64,000 nt of DNA, from positions 1,178,001 through 1,242,000 of the forward strand of contig NZ_JAQLOI010000001.1 in NCBI RefSeq assembly GCF_028204155.1, given 5' to 3'. Every line of letters begins with the position of its first letter. Position 1 is the first letter of the stretch. This DNA is from Vibrio algarum. Lineage in GTDB: Bacteria > Pseudomonadota > Gammaproteobacteria > Enterobacterales > Vibrionaceae. Below the pieces are notes generated by a model. It was not told the origin of the DNA. It saw only the letters and a program-made list of their open reading frames with translations, and made no database searches. Of the stretch, positions 63,269 through 64,000 are shown one piece after another. The translations under genes and the position numbers were made by a program.

Positions 63269-64000
63269 CTACTTTACCTTGAAAAGCCTTAATCTATTGG
63301 CATTACTTACGACGGTAATTGAAGATAAAGCCATTGCTGCCCCTGCAAATACCGGGCTTAGTAGAAATCCAGATATAGGATACAGAACTCCAGCGGCAAC
63401 GGGTATTCCAATTGAGTTATAGATAAAGGCACCAAACAGGTTCTGTTTCATATTTTTCACTGTTGCTTTGGATAATTCAATTGCGCTGTTGACGGCAATA
63501 GGTGAAGAATTTAATAACGTCATTTGAGCGCTTTCTATTGCCACATCCGATCCGCTGCCCATGGCTATACCAATATCTGCTTGGGCTAGAGCTGGGGCAT
63601 CATTTATTCCGTCACCGACCATTGCCACGATCTTTCCTGATAACTGTAGCTTTTGAATGTGTTGTGCTTTTTCATCTGGGAGAACATTTGCAATTACCTG
63701 TTTGATACCGATTTCTTTTGCGATTTTTTCAGCAACTACTTGGTTGTCACCACTCAAAAGTACTACATTAATTTTGTTCGATTTTAGAAGCGAGATGGCC
63801 TCAAGTGAATCCTTTTTAAGTGGGTCAGAAACCGCCATTAATCCTGCAAGCTGTTGGTCGATGCTGATGGCTATAATCGTCCAGGCTTTGGATAGGTAAG
63901 GGGTGATGAGCTGTTCATCAATTTTAGTGCCTAGTGAACGGATAAAATTAACCGAACCTACGGAAACAGCGGAGCCCGCTACTTTTCCGGTTAGCCCTTT
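63269..64000 (-). CDS. copA: Copper-type P1B ATPase, C-terminal part
   Basis: Partial gene running off the right edge; 243 codons are visible. GKVAGSAVSVGSVNF belongs to the nucleotide-binding domain, then VVLLSGDNQVVAEKIAKEIG, MVGDGINDAPALAQADIGIA (hinge with the magnesium aspartates) and two last membrane helices with YNSIG and MALSSITVVSNANRLR. The YN and MxxSS residues mark Cu(I) transport (CopA, P1B-1). The HMA domains and the DKTGT motif lie outside the window. Confidence 0.92.
   Translation of the reverse strand, partial: KGLTGKVAGSAVSVGSVNFIRSLGTKIDEQLITPYLSKAWTIIAISIDQQLAGLMAVSDPLKKDSLEAISLLKSNKINVVLLSGDNQVVAEKIAKEIGIKQVIANVLPDEKAQHIQKLQLSGKIVAMVGDGINDAPALAQADIGIAMGSGSDVAIESAQMTLLNSSPIAVNSAIELSKATVKNMKQNLFGAFIYNSIGIPVAAGVLYPISGFLLSPVFAGAAMALSSITVVSNANRLRLFKVK

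Overview
The window reads as chromosomal DNA of a gammaproteobacterium of the family Vibrionaceae, most likely Vibrio or a close relative. The basis is the set of recognisable orthologues and their order: proS-tsaA, metNIQ-gmhB, glyA, lipA-lipB-ybeD-dacA-rlpA-rodA-mrdA-rlmH-rsfS-holA-lptE-leuS, lnt-corC-ybeY-ybeZ-miaB/ubiF, a Met/Leu/Gln tRNA operon, ychF-pth, prs-ispE-lolB, hemA-prfA-prmC-sirB2-sirB1-kdsA, and a lipoprotein 5'-nucleotidase of the Vibrio NutA type. No search was run; family names come from recognised motifs and lengths.

Layout. 1-3.4 kb: the start of a response regulator, an SOS-controlled dinB coupled to a small GreA/B-like gene, yggN, a REP-like hairpin pair, a DUF4250 gene and yaeP. 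3.4-6 kb: proS and tsaA. 6-15.2 kb is an accessory insertion between tsaA and the met transporter: an AbgT-type transporter with a frameshifted start, a TPP-riboswitch operon thiD-thiZ-thiX-thiY-thiM-thiE (pyrimidine import plus thiazole salvage and coupling), and a LuxR-type HTH fused to an alpha/beta hydrolase. 15.2-19 kb: metNIQ with MetJ boxes over its promoter, gmhB, a MliC-like lipoprotein, and a 23-codon stump of treR. 19-21 kb: an M20 amidohydrolase and a YitT membrane protein in the place where a treBC operon would be expected. 21-43 kb: the one-carbon, lipoate, cell-wall elongation, LPS transport and tRNA modification core listed above.

43.1-45.5 kb is a tRNA operon on the minus strand with 14 tRNA genes (7 Leu-UAG, 4 Gln-UUG, 3 elongator Met-CAU), read from a promoter with a GC-rich discriminator. 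Five copies of a tRNA-Gln-derived element sit in its spacers, downstream of the Gln genes. The copies keep a shared hairpin and show compensatory change, so they look like a structured RNA repeat and not random debris. This is the most unusual feature of the window.

45.7-59.9 kb returns to housekeeping genes (ychF, pth, prs, ispE, lolB, hemA operon, kdsA, nutA, ybaK, rluF, smrA). 60-62.3 kb is a gene-poor accessory patch bounded by two tRNA-Pro genes (UGG and GGG), holding a GGDEF-like protein with a degenerate active site and a decayed IS4-like transposase. 62.4-64 kb: a TraB/GumN protein and the 3' end of a copper-type P1B ATPase.

Quality caution. rodA (twice), lipB, abgT and ybaK each read correctly if one base is added back to a homopolymer. 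Two of these genes are normally indispensable, and every event is a one-base loss in a run, so homopolymer under-calling in the assembly is the leading explanation. Other single-base irregularities in the window should be read with that in mind.
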